Part shown: piece by piece, positions 12,466 through 12,852 of the stretch
Position numbering within the stretch: the first letter of the stretch is position 1
How the letters are laid out: each line of letters begins with the position of its first letter
From: JALYIM01 sp040003205
Lineage (GTDB): Bacteria > Acidobacteriota > Terriglobia > Terriglobales > Acidobacteriaceae
NCBI GenBank assembly: GCA_040003205.1
Contig: JBDUDA010000061.1
Span: 1 to 12,852 of the forward strand
Length of the DNA stretch: 12,852 bases
Direction of reading: 5' to 3'
The notes under the pieces: model-generated
Database searches by the model: none
Told to the model about the DNA's origin: nothing
What the model saw: the letters and a program-made list of their open reading frames with translations, nothing else
Program-made: the position numbers and the translations under genes

Positions 12466-12852
12466 ATGGCACAAATTAAAGCTAACGAAATTACGCAGTT
12501 AATCCGCCAACAGATCGAGAACTACGAATCCAAGATTGCAGTGGACGAAGTCGGCACCGTCATCACGCTCGGCGACGGTATCGCCCGCGTCCATGGCCTC
12601 GACAAAGTGATGGCCGGCGAACTGTTGTCTTTTCCGCACGACCTCGCGGGCATCGCCATGAACCTGGAAGAAGATCAGGTCGGCGTGGTGCTGCTGGGCG
12701 ATTACACCGAAATTAAAGAAGGCGACCCCGTCAAGCGCACCGGACGCATCATGAGTGTCCCCGTGGGCGACGGAATGATAGGCCGCGTTGTGGACTCGCT
12801 CGGCCGACCCATTGATGACAAGGGCCCGATCTCGACGGAGAACTTCATCGCC
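12466..12852 (+). CDS. atpA: F-type ATP synthase alpha subunit, 5' part (runs off window)
   Basis: The first 129 codons of alpha are present and the frame is open at the edge. Residues 1-95 hold the N-terminal helix (I-K-A-N-E-I-T-Q-L-I-R-Q-Q-I) and the beta-barrel crown domain (V30-I-T-L-G-D-G-I-A-R-V-H-G-L). G-R-V-V-D-S-L-G-R-P-I-D leads into the nucleotide-binding domain, whose P-loop lies beyond the window. Alpha carries the non-catalytic nucleotide sites and alternates with beta in the F1 head. The ATG is 18 bases after atpH; an AAAGG lies rather far upstream. Confidence 0.97.
   Translation, partial: MAQIKANEITQLIRQQIENYESKIAVDEVGTVITLGDGIARVHGLDKVMAGELLSFPHDLAGIAMNLEEDQVGVVLLGDYTEIKEGDPVKRTGRIMSVPVGDGMIGRVVDSLGRPIDDKGPISTENFIA

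Overview
The window looks like a piece of chromosome from an acidobacterium (Acidobacteriota, probably class Terriglobia). This is an inference from four things: mixed GC content with many GCG/CGC codons; Ig-like, SYLF and pilin-like secreted proteins typical of that group; a dispersed intergenic repeat ending in GGGATGACA that reads as 'CHPERSRG' when translated; and an F-type ATP synthase cluster with two b-type subunits. No species can be named from the sequence alone. There is no phage, transposase, plasmid, CRISPR, rRNA or tRNA gene here.

Layout. From the left edge to about 2.2 kb, two minus-strand genes encode a LpxL-type acyltransferase and a secreted SYLF-domain protein. A clear intrinsic terminator and a separate TTGACA promoter lie between them. 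From 2.1 to 3.6 kb, a NarL/LuxR-type response regulator (minus) and a small secreted pilin-like protein (plus) are divergent from a shared 130-bp promoter region; the regulator lacks the phospho-accepting aspartate. From 3.8 to 5.6 kb come two envelope proteins on the plus strand, a probable lipoprotein with two bacterial Ig-like domains and a lipoprotein with SH3-like domains. From 5.6 to 8.2 kb the minus strand carries a DegT/AHBA-family sugar aminotransferase, a DUF309 protein and a multi-pass membrane protein related to the membrane domain of urate hydroxylase PuuD. From 8.2 to 10.1 kb, hfq and hflX form a short plus-strand operon. After 510 bp of repeat-rich spacer, the plus strand continues with an ATP synthase operon: two b-type subunits, delta (atpH) and the start of alpha (atpA), which runs off the right edge.

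The genes do not make one pathway. Envelope functions dominate the left half (acyltransferase, nucleotide-sugar aminotransferase, lipoproteins, pilin-like protein), and core RNA, translation and energy genes the right half. At least seven copies of the dispersed repeat sit between genes, often in opposed pairs. A degenerate eighth copy may supply the -35 box of the ATP synthase operon.

The items most worth a second look are the aspartate-less response regulator with its divergent pilin-like neighbour and the dyad over that neighbour's -10 box, the repeat-derived atp promoter, the N-terminally extended second b subunit, and the short PuuD-like membrane protein. I see no convincing large unknown system; most of the window is ordinary chromosome.
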